In this document: one piece after another, positions 22,991 through 35,500 of the stretch
How positions within the stretch are numbered: the stretch's first letter is position 1
Layout of the letters: the number at the start of each line of letters is the position of its first letter
From: Camelus bactrianus
Lineage: Eukaryota; Chordata; Mammalia; Artiodactyla; Camelidae
Direction of reading: 5' to 3'
Length of the DNA: 64,000 bases
NCBI RefSeq assembly: GCF_048773025.1
Contig: NC_133559.1
Location: 28,612,501-28,676,500 of the forward strand
Notes under the pieces: model-generated
What the model was told of the DNA's origin: nothing
What the model saw: the letters and a program-made list of their open reading frames with translations, nothing else
The model's database searches: none
Position numbers and translations under genes: made by a program

Positions 22991-25554
22991 CTCACTTGAA
23001 AATAAATGAGTAGAAATTAAAATGAATAAAATTATAAAATAATCGATAGTGAATACACTGACCTTTAACTCAGTCATCAAGTTGAAGAAAATCTTAATTT
23101 AAAGGTGCTTCTGGAATCTTGATTCAATTTTTGGATAAACAAAAAGAGGCATGATGCTATTCAGCAGCATGGTCCATTTACGGCATTTGTGACCCTAAGA
23201 ACTGACACGATAAGAAAACTCTAAGCATAAATGGAGTCAGAAAAGGTGATATAAGTTCATGGATTCTATTTAATGACTTTTTTACCCTTAAGGGAAACAA
23301 AGTCCCGGGACACATCTCTGATCTCAGAAGGTGATGCCACAGAATCGTGAAAGCTTGTCCATATAAGTTCCCTTGATGCCGCTGTCAGTCAGATGTGAGC
23401 TGGAATTCTGTCCGTCAGCCTCTTTCTCTGGTGACTTGCAGAGCCACACACTACAAAGGCTGCACATGTTACCCATCATGGCTCTAATTTCCACCCAAGG
23501 CTGATACATTTTCTGCCTAAAGTTCCACGTGGAAGTAAATTGAATGTTTGTGACTAAACTTGATTGGATCCAGGTTATTTGAACCTAGGGAGGAGTTTAC
23601 TCTTTGCAGAGCTCTCAAATTTGTGCTTCTAGTATCTTCTCCTATTCGGGGAAGCCGGGACCTGTGCATGGAACTTGGGGATATCTTAGGTGATTTGGCT
23701 CAATCAATATCATGCAACCAATAGATATTGGCTGAGTATCAATTATGTCAAAGTATTGTGGAGAATGAGTAAGTCACTGCTCCTGTGACGTCAAGAAGGC
23801 CATGGGGTCTAGTAGAAAGGTTGGGAGGGTGTCCTGGGGAACATTAGCTAAATGCTGGGCTGGGAAATATGTAAGTCAGGATGCTGGACTGTGGAATTCA
23901 AGTGAGTCATATACTGTTCAATTTGTGATTACATACACAGCCTTTGGGTAACTGTCTCATAGAGTAAGAACAGACGCAAACGTAGATAATATATGTTTAT
24001 TATGTTTATACATCCAAGTAATGTAGGTGATGAAGTTAAACGGAACCGTAGGAGTGAATCTGCGTGCCGAGTTGGTTGTGGTTCATCGATGTGGGGAAGC
24101 AGCGCCACCTAGAGGCAGATGATGCGCTGTGCGTCAGTGTGTCCCAGGCTTGGCCGGCTCGTCTAAGGAGGCATCTGCATTCTAGTGCACAGAGCATTTT
24201 AACGCTGCGGTTTTCACACCTTCTATCAGGGATGATGGGCTGAGGTGGAGAGGGGTTTGGGGAAAGATCCACAGCAGGAATATGGACAAAAGAAGCTTTG
24301 TTTCAGAGCACCCCTTTCTAAAATGTCCATTCAGTGTTTTTGAATTGGGCGTAATTACCTTCCATTCCCAGTCACTTTATTTTTTTGTACTTTTTTTTTT
24401 TTTTTGTCTGTAAGGTGAAGTTATTTATAAATCTAAAGGGAAAATGACGTGTTTAAAAATCGGTCTTCAATTTTGGGTTATTTGCTCAGTTGCTAGCCAA
24501 AGCAATCCATGGAAATAAAACAGCATTTTCACAGTTTAGAAATAAGCAATTCAAACACCTTGAGTCATTTCGAGAACTGTGGGAGGGCACTGCTTGCACT
24601 AATCTGCCTGAGAAGCACATATTTATTTATTAGGAATGATTCCGAGTGCCTTAGCATGAGCATCAGGTAAACTAACTGGAAAAGTGAGGCAGGGGGATTG
24701 GAGAGAGGAGAGAGAGGGAAGGCAGGCAGCAGGTGCAGGGACTGAGGAAAGAGAGAAAGAAAACAGAGAAGAAAAGCATTGGGGCAAAGGAAGGATACAT
24801 GGCAAATGAAACAAGAAGCGGAAAGGGCAGAGGCGGACACTGGCAGGGTAGAACTTACGCAAACCCATCCAAACCCAACCCAAGGCTGGCCGACAACGTG
24901 ACGGTGCCGGGCTGAGGAACATAGTCAAACATGCATCTTTGGGCTGGTGCCCTGTGGGCGGTGGGTCAGTTCCTCCTCCAGAGTCTGTGATTTTGATCCC
25001 GATTTCCTCAAGCCTGGACTTTTCTCAGGGATTTCCCTGCAAAAACTCTTAATCTAAAACTGGCATTGAGAGTGGAATGTGAGGGCACTCCAGAAGTATG
25101 GACGGAGATAAGCTTCCAATTCAGGGTACCTCAAAATTATACTGAAGGTGGTCAGAGTGATTCTTAGGCATTCAATTAAGCAGATAATTTTTAATTTATG
25201 ACCAGTCATCTGTTGAACTTGGCTAATGAAACGAGAGATTGCAGCTCTGGTTGTTGCTAAATGGAATTACGACAAAACTAATAAAAACAGAAGCTTATTT
25301 AGTTAAAAGGCATCATCTATGAAAACATGAGAAACAGGAACCTTCCAAAAACACGGGTAAAGAGCCAGACACCAGGGAAACGCATCCTTTGAGAAGCCCA
25401 GCCCTCAGTCACTTCTCTCTTCTCTAGTGGAGGTATGTGTGTTCTGGGCGTTGACCTCACAGCTTCCTCTCCTAATCTTTCTTCTGACTTCTATGCCTGT
25501 CAACTGTGGCCTCTGTGAAGGGCTCCTGAGTGGACTTCACCTCTCAACAGGACC

Positions 25555-26010
25555 CTCCAACATCAACAGAGGATGGATAAAGAAGTCATGGTCTATATAC
25601 ACACACCAGCAGCAACATGGATGGACCTGGAGCTCATCACACTGAGTGAAGTTAAGTCAGGCAGAGAGAGACAAATACCGTATGCTATCACTTATACGTG
25701 GAATCTTAAAAAATGATGCAAACAAGCTTATTTACAAAACAGAAACAGACTCACAGACAGAGAAAACAAATTTATGGTTACCAAAGGGGAAAGGGAGGAA
25801 GGGTTAAATTAGGAGTTTGGGATTTGCAGATACAAAATACACAAAATAGATAAACAACAAGGTCCTACTGTATATCACGGGGAACTATATTCAATACCTT
25901 GCAATAACTTCTAGTGAAAAAGAACATACACATATGTATGACTGAATCACTGCGCTGTACGCCAGAAACCAACACATTATAAATCAACTATATTTCAACT
26001 AAATCAGACA
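25555..26010 (+). mobile_element. L1 3' end, sense
   Basis: End of ORF2 and 3' UTR of a cetartiodactyl L1: 'catcaacagaggatggataa', 'acatggatggacctggagct', 'atcacttatacgtggaatct', 'gttaccaaaggggaaaggga', 'actatattcaataccttgca', and the terminal 'aaatcaactatatttcaact'. 5'-truncated. Confidence 0.9.
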
Positions 26011-27338
26011 ACAGCAAGACATACAGTCCCCTCCAAGCATTAAGGCGTGAGATTTCTAGAGAAAGCTCAGCCCTCCTCTGTCCTGGGGACATCTGCATTT
26101 CCTAAGTACTGGACTTGAGAGAAAGTGTGGTAGGACTTTGGAATCAGGCGGATGTACCAGAATTCACTTCCTACAAACTGTGTGTCTTGTATGATAGACA
26201 ATTCTTTAAGCTTCAGTTTTGAAGGTAAAATCAGATGGGACTGGCAGAGTAGGTACTCAATAAAAGATGGCTTTTGTGTTTTAGCCCACCTCTTCTCACT
26301 CAGAATCTTGCTTTGGAAATGAAAAGCCGTACTACTACCACACGCCGGGGGCACCATGCCTTTGGTTTCCTGCTATCTGTGTTCTATTTCATGTAGTTCA
26401 TAAACGTGGTCACTCTGGGCCACACGGACCCAAGCAGCAGTTCTGATGTTCTTTAAATGAATACTCTGAACATAACTGACATTTTAAGAAATGATCAAAA
26501 GTATTTAAAGGATTAAATTATTCCTTCCCATTTTTTGTAAGTGAAGCTCTTCATTATTAACTTGTTTCCTTCTTATAAATTTCCCATTGTTTACTCCTAT
26601 AAAAAGGGTAAGACTGAGTGACCACTGATGTCTAACTCAGCTAAAAAAAAAAATTTTCTAAAATCTCATGCCTTTCTTGAATTTTGTCCCATGGAGATAC
26701 TTTATCAAAACCTAAATCCTCTTAATCACTGTCCATAACTTTATGTTAAAAACACTAAAACCCTAAGAACAGCGACGATTAAACCTGCTTTGGCTTTGTC
26801 GTCCCTCTGCTGTCCCTTCTTCCCGCCTGCGCGAGGCCTCGTGCAGACCGACCTGCCTCACTTTACTCCAGGCCACCCGGATCTCACTGTTCCCCCAACG
26901 CTGACTATACTTACAGTCAAGTATGAAAATGTGTGACACTGACTTCAAAGTGCTTAAATCTTACTTTGCAACTAGGCTGAAAGCAGCTTGTGAGCAAGGT
27001 CCAGACATTTCTGTCTCCTCCGTGATCCCGGGGAACACAGTACACACTTGAAAAGTACTCAGTTAAGTTGTCCAGTTGACAAGATTGATTCCACCTGTGT
27101 TAATGGCGTTCCGTGACACATCATCACGCTTACCATCAGGCATGATGTAACTAAACGTTGCTGATCAACAAAGGGGCCATGAGCCTTTAAAAAGTGGCAA
27201 AAACAAAACACAAAAATGGCTACAAACGGTAAGAACACCGAGATTCAAGTAGAAGGGAATGGGGTGGGGGGAGAATCACTTTTGTGCCCAAAGTGTCCCT
27301 TAGCATTTGTCTTTTCTCCACAGTTCACCCCGACCACG

Positions 27339-27353
27339 CCCCCCCCCCCCCCC
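27339..27353. repeat. Poly-C run
   Basis: A run of 15 cytosines lies in intergenic DNA upstream of the ARPC5 3' end. It is prone to sequencing-length error. Confidence 0.9.
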
Positions 27354-28099
27354 GACGGTGCCGTCAGCCAGCAGCACCTGGGCTGACGTTTAGCCGAAAT
27401 GCATGAGTTGAGCCAGTGGGTTCCAGCTGGCATCCATCTGACCCAGCCGTTCTGGTACCTATTTTTGCTATCTGCCCTGAGTAAAGCTGGCTGGCAAATT
27501 CTGAATACACCAATTCTTGTCACTATAAAACACAGAACCCCAGAATTTTCCCCAACACTATGGTTGTGAAAGTGTTGAAATGGATTTTATGAAAAAGTAT
27601 CGCAGTGTCACTTGCTTTTGTTCTGAGGTTTGTTCGTGCTTATGCATTACCTACTGGTCCGCCTGACACCCGCAGCTTCGCTTCTCTCAGCTTCCAGCCC
27701 TCTGAACTGCCTGTGAGTTTCTAAAGCTTTAAAGCAGGTGCAGTGCGGAAGCAAACAGAGGTTGTCTTGAGTCGGTAGGGACAGAAGACCTGAGGTGTAA
27801 GAAATAGTTTAGAAGCCGGGAACAAGTGACAGTGGCTGCAAGGCCAACCGGCACATCCTGGTCTCGTCTCTGGCGCTCGGGGGCATTCACGGGGCTGTGG
27901 GGTCGCTCCAGAGGCGTCACTGCTAATGTTTATTAATGACTCCCCATGTCTACTGCTTTATATTTGAATAAAGCAGTTTTTATAAACCTTCTATACAAAA
28001 TTTGTTCTTGTCAAAGAGCATAATGACTTGGTGATAAAACAGGAAATCTTTCCTCTTAATTAACTATACATTCTAAGTATTAAAGTAAGAGTGAGAAAA

Positions 28100-29450
28100 A
28101 TAAATTATTCAACACTGACATTTTATTTTCTGAACTTTTTCATTTTTACAAAACAGAACAAAAAGCAGGTATCAAAAACAGCAAAGAGTTTACAGAATTT
28201 CTGTACCAGTTTTCACATAAGTCAGTGATATAAGAAATACTAAATATAGTCTGCTCTCTCTCTTGGTCATAAGCATTCAGGTGGTATCTTTTAGAGCTAC
28301 TGAATGATAACTTTTCAAAAGCACCGGTCATTTTTTTGAAAACTGATTTGGTTTGTCCAACAAAGTAAACACTTTTTTGATGTGTGGCATTATCTTTTTT
28401 TAAAAAACACTGAGCTAAAATACAGAATGTGTATGTGTTTGGATCTGAACCAAATCTTATGAGATCTCAGTTACCCTGAAGAACACTGAAGACATTTATA
28501 GGACGTATTAAATACTAGTTATGTACCTCATAATGTCAAAGATAGCCACTATAATTCCAAAGAAAACAGTATTTCATTCCGAGGCTGCCCAGAGTTTGAA
28601 CTACATCAAAGATTCTATGTCCTTTCTGATTTGGAGTAGGTTCCCCAAATAGGGCCATATTATTGGAGCAAAAGTTTTATGCTAGCACCAAACAGGCTCT
28701 GGCCAACACACTTTGCGTTTTATAAACGGTCTGTAAGACACGTTGTGTAGAGCAGGACTCCTTGCTCTACAGCCCGGGTGACCACAAAGGAACCAAGAGG
28801 CCACGGTTACTGGATGCTGAGAGGAGGACGCGTACTTAGACTCACAGAATCCGGAGGCAAGCAGAAACCGAGCTGGAGCCTGGTCGTGGTGTTCAGCCAC
28901 CGCTGGTTCCAGAAACACATTTTGCTTAAATAAGGGAAGTATGGTCCAGTTTTGCAATGTTAGTTAATAGCTGCCAGTCTCTCAAACATCTTTGTTTTTA
29001 ATAAAGATCATTTCCTGGCTAGCAGTAAGTTAGGAAACTGGCCTCAAATTCTGATCAAATTTCTCACTATCAGTCAAAAACAAAACCAAAAAAACCCCCC
29101 AAAACCCTTCCAACAAACAAAAAACAAAAAAACCCACACCAGCCAATAGGGGTTAAAAATTGCACAGTTAAACTTGAATGTAAATTATGCTATATACAGA
29201 CTGGCGTACACACCACTGGAGTAGTTTTGAGAGCATGAAACACTCCTGTTGAAACATTGCCTGTACTATATCCTGATTTTCATTAAAGGAAAACTGATAT
29301 GTAATTTTCTTCTTTATAGATATGAAAAGGAAGCAAGAAGGCAAAGCTGAGAGAAACGGATGCTGCCCAAAGGGCAGCGGTGGCATTTGGTTGTTTTGGT
29401 CTTTGTACCAGCAACTCCCACCCTGCGGGAGACATCCAGTTCCCACTGGA
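28100..29450 (-). other. ARPC5: ARPC5 3' UTR (inferred) with poly(A) signal
   Basis: On the minus strand the sequence after the ARPC5 stop continues about 1.3 kb to an AATAAA hexamer at 28122-28127, followed by a T/G-rich stretch. That length suits the human transcript as I recall it. A second AATAAA on the same strand at 27929-27934 is an alternative. No repeat insertion was recognised in this interval. The end is inferred, not proven. Confidence 0.55.
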
Positions 29451-29513
29451 CTACACGGTTTTCCTCGCAGTCAGGACTCGAACAATGGATCCCACTCCTC
29501 CAGCAGCGAGTGC
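29451..29513 (-). CDS. ARPC5: ARPC5 coding exon 4 (C-terminus)
   Basis: It encodes [20 protein letters not shown] and then TAG (29451-29453). The acceptor is TTTAG (AG at 29514-29515). The frame is phase 0 with exon 3, which ends in an intact AAG codon. The 20 residues match the conserved C-terminus of the p16-Arc family. Confidence 0.98.
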   Translation of the reverse strand, partial: ALAAGGVGSIVRVLTARKTV

Positions 29514-32500
29514 CTAAACACAGACCAAAATGTAAATAAATGCTGACAGAACCACAGAGGCTCAGCTCTCACACCGAGTAAAACGCTTTTCTTAAAGGAG
29601 AAATGTGCGCAGCTACTGACTTTGGATTCACTAATTTTTACGAGTATTTCTTGAGCACCCGTTACGCACCAGGCACTGTTCCCAGCACTGGTGATACAGT
29701 AATGAAAAAAACCCTTCAGAGTCCCTGTCCTCAGGCAGGGACATTCTCCTGAGATGCTAGCGTACACTCTGGTGTGTCGTTTTCAAATAACAGTATGTTC
29801 TTAAAGATCTGCAGCACAACATTCTTGCCTAAAACAAGTGCTCAGATATAAATTTAGGACATTCATGCTGCTCTCTTATTCTCGGCAGCATCAGGAAGAA
29901 ATTCAAACTGGGATCAACCGTCCTAAGTTCCGTTTAGTCAGAGTTGGTCAGATTTATTTTTCAAGCTAAGAAAATAACTATTTAATAGCTAAGAACTTGG
30001 GAACTTTGACTTTACCTTAAAAAATCAGAAGTCATGATTAAGTATTAGGAATCTGAAGCTCTGGTTTACTCGTGGTTGAAAACACTGTGTACCGTTGTGT
30101 ATTGGGCATTATGCTAGATGCTGGGGTTACAAAAGGGAACAAATACTGCATTCGAGTCTACTGGGAAGAGACAGACGTGAACAGGTCACGTAAGTATAAC
30201 ATAACGTGTGAAATGACATCAGAGCTATGCTCTGGGTGCTGTAAAAGCACAGAGGAGGGGCATACACCCGACCTGAGGGTGCAGAGGAAGGTGGAATGGT
30301 GAGGGAAGGCTTCCTGGAGGAAATGACATATTAAATGGACAAGCAGGGGACAGACTGACATCAAAGGTAAGGAGGCACTCAGGCAGAAAGAAAATCATGA
30401 GCAAAAGTATAGAGGCGTGAAACATTATGGTGTGTTCAGGGAAAACACTTCATTATGCTCACCGCTGGAGCACTAGAGGAGGAAGGACATGAAGATGTAG
30501 GTCTTTTTTTTTTTTCCCCCTCTTTCTTCTTTCTGTTCTTTTCTTATGATTTGATGACTAGAGAAGTTCCTTTAACATTTGTTGTAAAGCTGGCTTGGTG
30601 GTGCTGAATTCTTTTAGCTTTTGTTTATCTGTGAAACTTTAGATTTCTCCATCAACTCTGAATGAGAGCCTTGCTGGATAGAGTACTCTCGGTTCTAAGT
30701 TTTTCCCTTTCATCACTTTAAATATATCTTGCCACACCCTTCTGGCCTGTAGAGTTTCTGCTGAAAAATTAGCTGATAGCCTTATGGGAATTCCCTTGTG
30801 TGTTATTTGTTGCTTTTCTCTTGCTAATTTTAATATTTTCTCCTTATCCTTAACTTTTGTCAATTTGATGACTATGTGCCTTGGTGTGCTCCTCTTTGGG
30901 TTGATCCTGTGTGGAACTCTGTGCTTTCTGGACTTGGGTGACTGTTTCAAGGGCATGAAGATAAGGCTGGACCTGGGCACTTGGACTTTATTCTGCAGGT
31001 GACTGACAAGGGTAGATGTGGATGTTAGAAAGAACATTCTGGTGATGGGGTGGAGAACAGATTTGAGGGCGATAAAACTAGCAGCCAAGAGAGCAGTTTA
31101 GGAATCTATAGCAGCAAACTGTGAGAGATGCTGTGAACAGTTGTATCAGAGATGGTTCGGGGTGGATGATTTAACGAGTATTTGGGAGTAAGACTGAAAA
31201 AACCTGATGACTGTTAGAAATAAATGAAGACTTAACATGTGCCTCAGTTTCCCCATCTACAAAACAGGAATAGCAAGCATTCACTCCTAGTATTTTTATG
31301 AAGATTAAATGAGTTAATATTTATAAAGTGCTTGTTATATAGTAAGTGCTCAGTGTTTGCTATGACCCTGAAACTACTCAAACTGGGCTGATAGGTTTTA
31401 AAGCCAGCTCTTCATCTGTAAATTGAGGATGATAAAGATATTTATGTATCTCCTAGGGCTGTCGTAAGGATCACACGGAACAGAAACTAATGGTTCAGCA
31501 GTTAGCAAACAAAAAACATCCCATGAATAGGATGACTATATAAATTATTCTCCAAACTGGTACACTGCAGAGTGAAAGGAATTTTCATAATGATACTGGG
31601 ACAACAGCGGCTGTCCTGGGAAAACCTGGAATGGTTATCCCACCCATAGATGTGAGCACTTTTTATCTGACAGCAGACCTGTGCACGAGGACTACGGTGA
31701 CCTGACCAAGGTGAACAGCAAGCTCTGCTACCTGGTCTCACCTGACGCGTGTGCACTTTCACTCAGGCACACAGACGACAGCTTCTGGAAAACCGAGTTC
31801 TGGGAACTATGAGATGTCAAAACATACACCTTACCTGTGGTTGGTTCTATCTGAATGTTACACTGGTTTATTCATACCAATATAATGTAAGAGTTGGGTA
31901 TTAAAGATTACCTTACCAACTTTTTACCTAAAGCTAAAAATTCTCCTTAGCCATTTTTCTTTTTTTGATGGAAAGTGTACCAGTTATCTGCTTACATTGC
32001 AAAATAAAATACATGAAAACAGAAAAAAAAATCTTTTAGAATTCTTGATCCTACCCCGGATTTCATTTTTAAAAATTGTCATAAAATATGTAACAAAAAA
32101 TTGACCACTTTAATCATCTTTAAATGTAAAATTCAGTGGCATTAATTATATTCCAAATATTGTCCAGCCATCACCACTCTCTCTATAATACTATTTCATC
32201 TCTCTGAACAGAAGCTCTGTACCTGTTAAGCACTAACTCTCATTCTCCCTTGTCCCCAGCCCCTGGTAACCTCAGCTACTTCCCGTCTCCATGAATCTGC
32301 CTATTCCAGGTGTCTCGTGTATGTGGAATCACACAGTACTTGTCCTGCTATGTCTGGTTTATTTCACTTTGCATAATGTTTTCAAGGTTCATTCGTGCCA
32401 TAGCATGTATCACAACTTCCTTTTTTTGACTGAATAATATTCCATTGTATGTATGTATCACACTTTATCTGTTCACCTGTTCATGGATACTTTGGCTGTT

Positions 32501-35500
32501 TCCACCTTTTGGCCACTGTCAAAGTTTTGATTTTATTCCTTATTTTCAAGTTTTGATTTAGATCAAAGCTCAAGACTGTGTTCAATGAGCAATAATCATT
32601 ACTGAATAAATTTAAGCACTGCAGATCAGAATCTCTTAAGACCAAGGCTATTAAGCATAAATATAAACTTTCATTTCCATGCATATATTTGTAATAACAA
32701 CAATGTATAACCAGGAAGTCAAAATAGTTATTTAGCTGAGAGCGGCCACCATTGTTACTATGACAAAGGAGCCAGTCATGCAGATCTGTAATTCGTAACT
32801 TACCTTTTCATGCCACTGCAATAACACAGCACTGCTATTGTCAGAGGGGCTCTCGAAGCCTTTATAAATGTACTTCATTAGGAGATCCACACCATTCTTG
32901 TCCAGAGATTGAACTGCCTTTTCAATGTCATTAGCTTTAAAGGAGATGAGCACCTTCAAGACAATGCTGCCTGCTCGATCCTGAGGGCAAATAAAGAACA
33001 GACCATTTAGATGTGTGCGTGTGCAGCCGGGGTGGGGGTGGTTACACTTTTAGAAAGGCCACAGTGAAAATGTGACATCTGAGTAAAGACCTGAAGGACA
33101 TTAAAAGAGGAAACTTGGGGCATATTTGCGGAAAGTATTGCAGACCGAGGAAAGAGTAGGTGCTCTGAGTGAGTGCTCACTGCGCTCAAGGACCCGAGAC
33201 GGCGGGCGCGGAGCAGCAGAGGCGGAGCAGCAGGACGGGGGGTCAGAGAGGCAGCGGGAAGACAGCATGGAAGCCCTGCAGGCCGCTGTGAGGGGTCTGG
33301 CTTCCAGCTAGAGAAACGAGAAGAAGCTGGAAGGTTCTGAGAAGAACAGGGATATAATCGGACTTACACTGTAACAGGCTCATGTTGGCTGCCATGTTGA
33401 GACCACGCTGGGGGTGGTGGGGAAGGAGGGGAGCAGGAGACAAGGCAGAAGCAGGGACCAGTTTGGAAGTCACTGCGATAGCACAGCACGTTCTGGCTAG
33501 CATGGTAGCAGTGCAGGTGGTCAGAGGTGGACAGATTCCTGACATAGCTGACGGCAGAGACGAAAGGACTTGCTTACAGATAGGTGTGATCATCTACCAG
33601 TTTACTAAGTCAATACATTTTATTTCTTGATCTTAAAAAAGAATACAAACGACAAAAGGAAATTGAATTGCATCTTTACCTTGAACCATCCTTCAGAAAT
33701 AGGTTATTAATAAAAATTTAAGTTTTTAAGAAAATTTATTCTAAGTTTCATATCTACAGCCAAGTGATGTTCACTTATAATGACCTTTTGTCTTTAATAA
33801 AAGGCTGCTCTAACAGCAAAGTTATTATTTTTTTACCCATCAAGCCAAGCACAAGGAACACGTAATTTCCCATTTCGACGATTTGCTTCTCTTTCTATTC
33901 AACACAAAGTAGCACCTTTAGCATTCCTACTGGTCAGGGTTGTATAGTTTGTTTCTATCACCTGTTGTTAACTTCAGTTTAAAGACTATGCAATTACCCT
34001 ATTTAGAAAAACATCCTTGCACCCAGAGCTATCACCTCCCACCCACAAACCTGGATTAAAAAAACCCACCCGTATAAAAGCAGAAGGTGGTAAAACTGAA
34101 ATTTCAATGCTGTTACTCTTAAAAACCAAAGAAAAATTTCCCCTTACAAAAGGTTATGTTGTCTAGACAATTATTATGCATTTATCTAAGATATTACTTA
34201 CTCCCATTCAACAAAGGAGATGCCTGGGGCTCCTGGGATGTATGAATAGCCATGGTCAGTAGCGTCAATGCTCTGGGCTTCATTTTAAACAATAAATAAC
34301 TAATTAAATAGTTTCCTAAGAATCACTGTGAGACTGGCACAGGGAATGTAATTATACATTTTTTCTGAAGAGCAATATGGCAATACCACATGTGCCAAAG
34401 CCTTAAAAAAAATGCAGTCTAAAATCCAGTGATTCACTGCTAGAAATTTATTCAAAGGAAACAATTAAGAATTTACCAAAAACTGTTTATTTCAGTACTA
34501 TTTACAACAGAAAAAAAGGTCAATAATCTAAATGTATGACAAAAGGAGATGGGTTATGTCTAAACTGTAGCATTATCTACATGCAGCCATTAAAGATATT
34601 CTATAAAATAAACAAACTTACACTATATAGCACAGGGAACTACATTCAATATCTTGTAGTAGCTTATGGTGAAAAAGAATATAAAAGTGAATATATGTAT
34701 ATTCATGTATGACTTAAGCATTGTGCTGCACACCAGAAATTGACACAACATTGTAAACTGACTATACTTCAATAATTAAAAAAAATAACAAAACAGCTTC
34801 ATGAAAACAGACTACTTACTAACCCAAGATCCCGCAGAACAAGAATTAATGACAACAGACTCAATAAACTGATGGAAAAAGAAAAGATATTATAGAACTA
34901 GGTTTACAGTGGCAGGGTCTGGGGAAGGGGCGGCAGGCACCATGTCTGGCTGGGATGGTGGCAAGAAGCAGCCCCTGAGGCAGCCTAAGAAAGAAGCAGG
35001 CCAAGGAGTTAAGGAAGGAAGATAAGGCATTCAAGCAGAAACAAGAAAGAGGAACAGAAGAAACTCAAGGAGCTAAAAAGGAAGGCCTCAGGGAAAGGTG
35101 GAATTAAGAAATCTGGCAAAAAGCAAGCTGTTCCGTGTGCCTGAGGCAGTGAACCTTAATTCCATTCCTGTTTAAATATCTAGATTCCCTGCCAGAGCAT
35201 CTGTTGCCACCTATAGCTAGAATGAAGTGTTGTCTTGGAACCTACTGTACATTTAAGAATAAACTTTAATTTAAAAACATTATAGAAATAACTTACTGCC
35301 AAGGAAAGACATTCAATTATACTGCTATACAGTTGAAAAAGGTTATAACATTCCATTTTCATTAAAAAAAAAAAAACACCACTCATAGAAAAGATCTATA
35401 AAGCACATAGCAACACCAAAAAGTGATTAATTATCTATGGGTGGTGGGATTACGGATTACTACCTTTTTATTCCCTCACATTTCTGAGTTTTCTGTAATA

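Noticed and set aside
30639-31088. 149-codon minus-strand frame
   Set aside because: Its C-terminal two-thirds are L1 ORF1-type (HAL1-like) and its N-terminal part is L2-derived. It is a chance fusion of repeats, not a gene.
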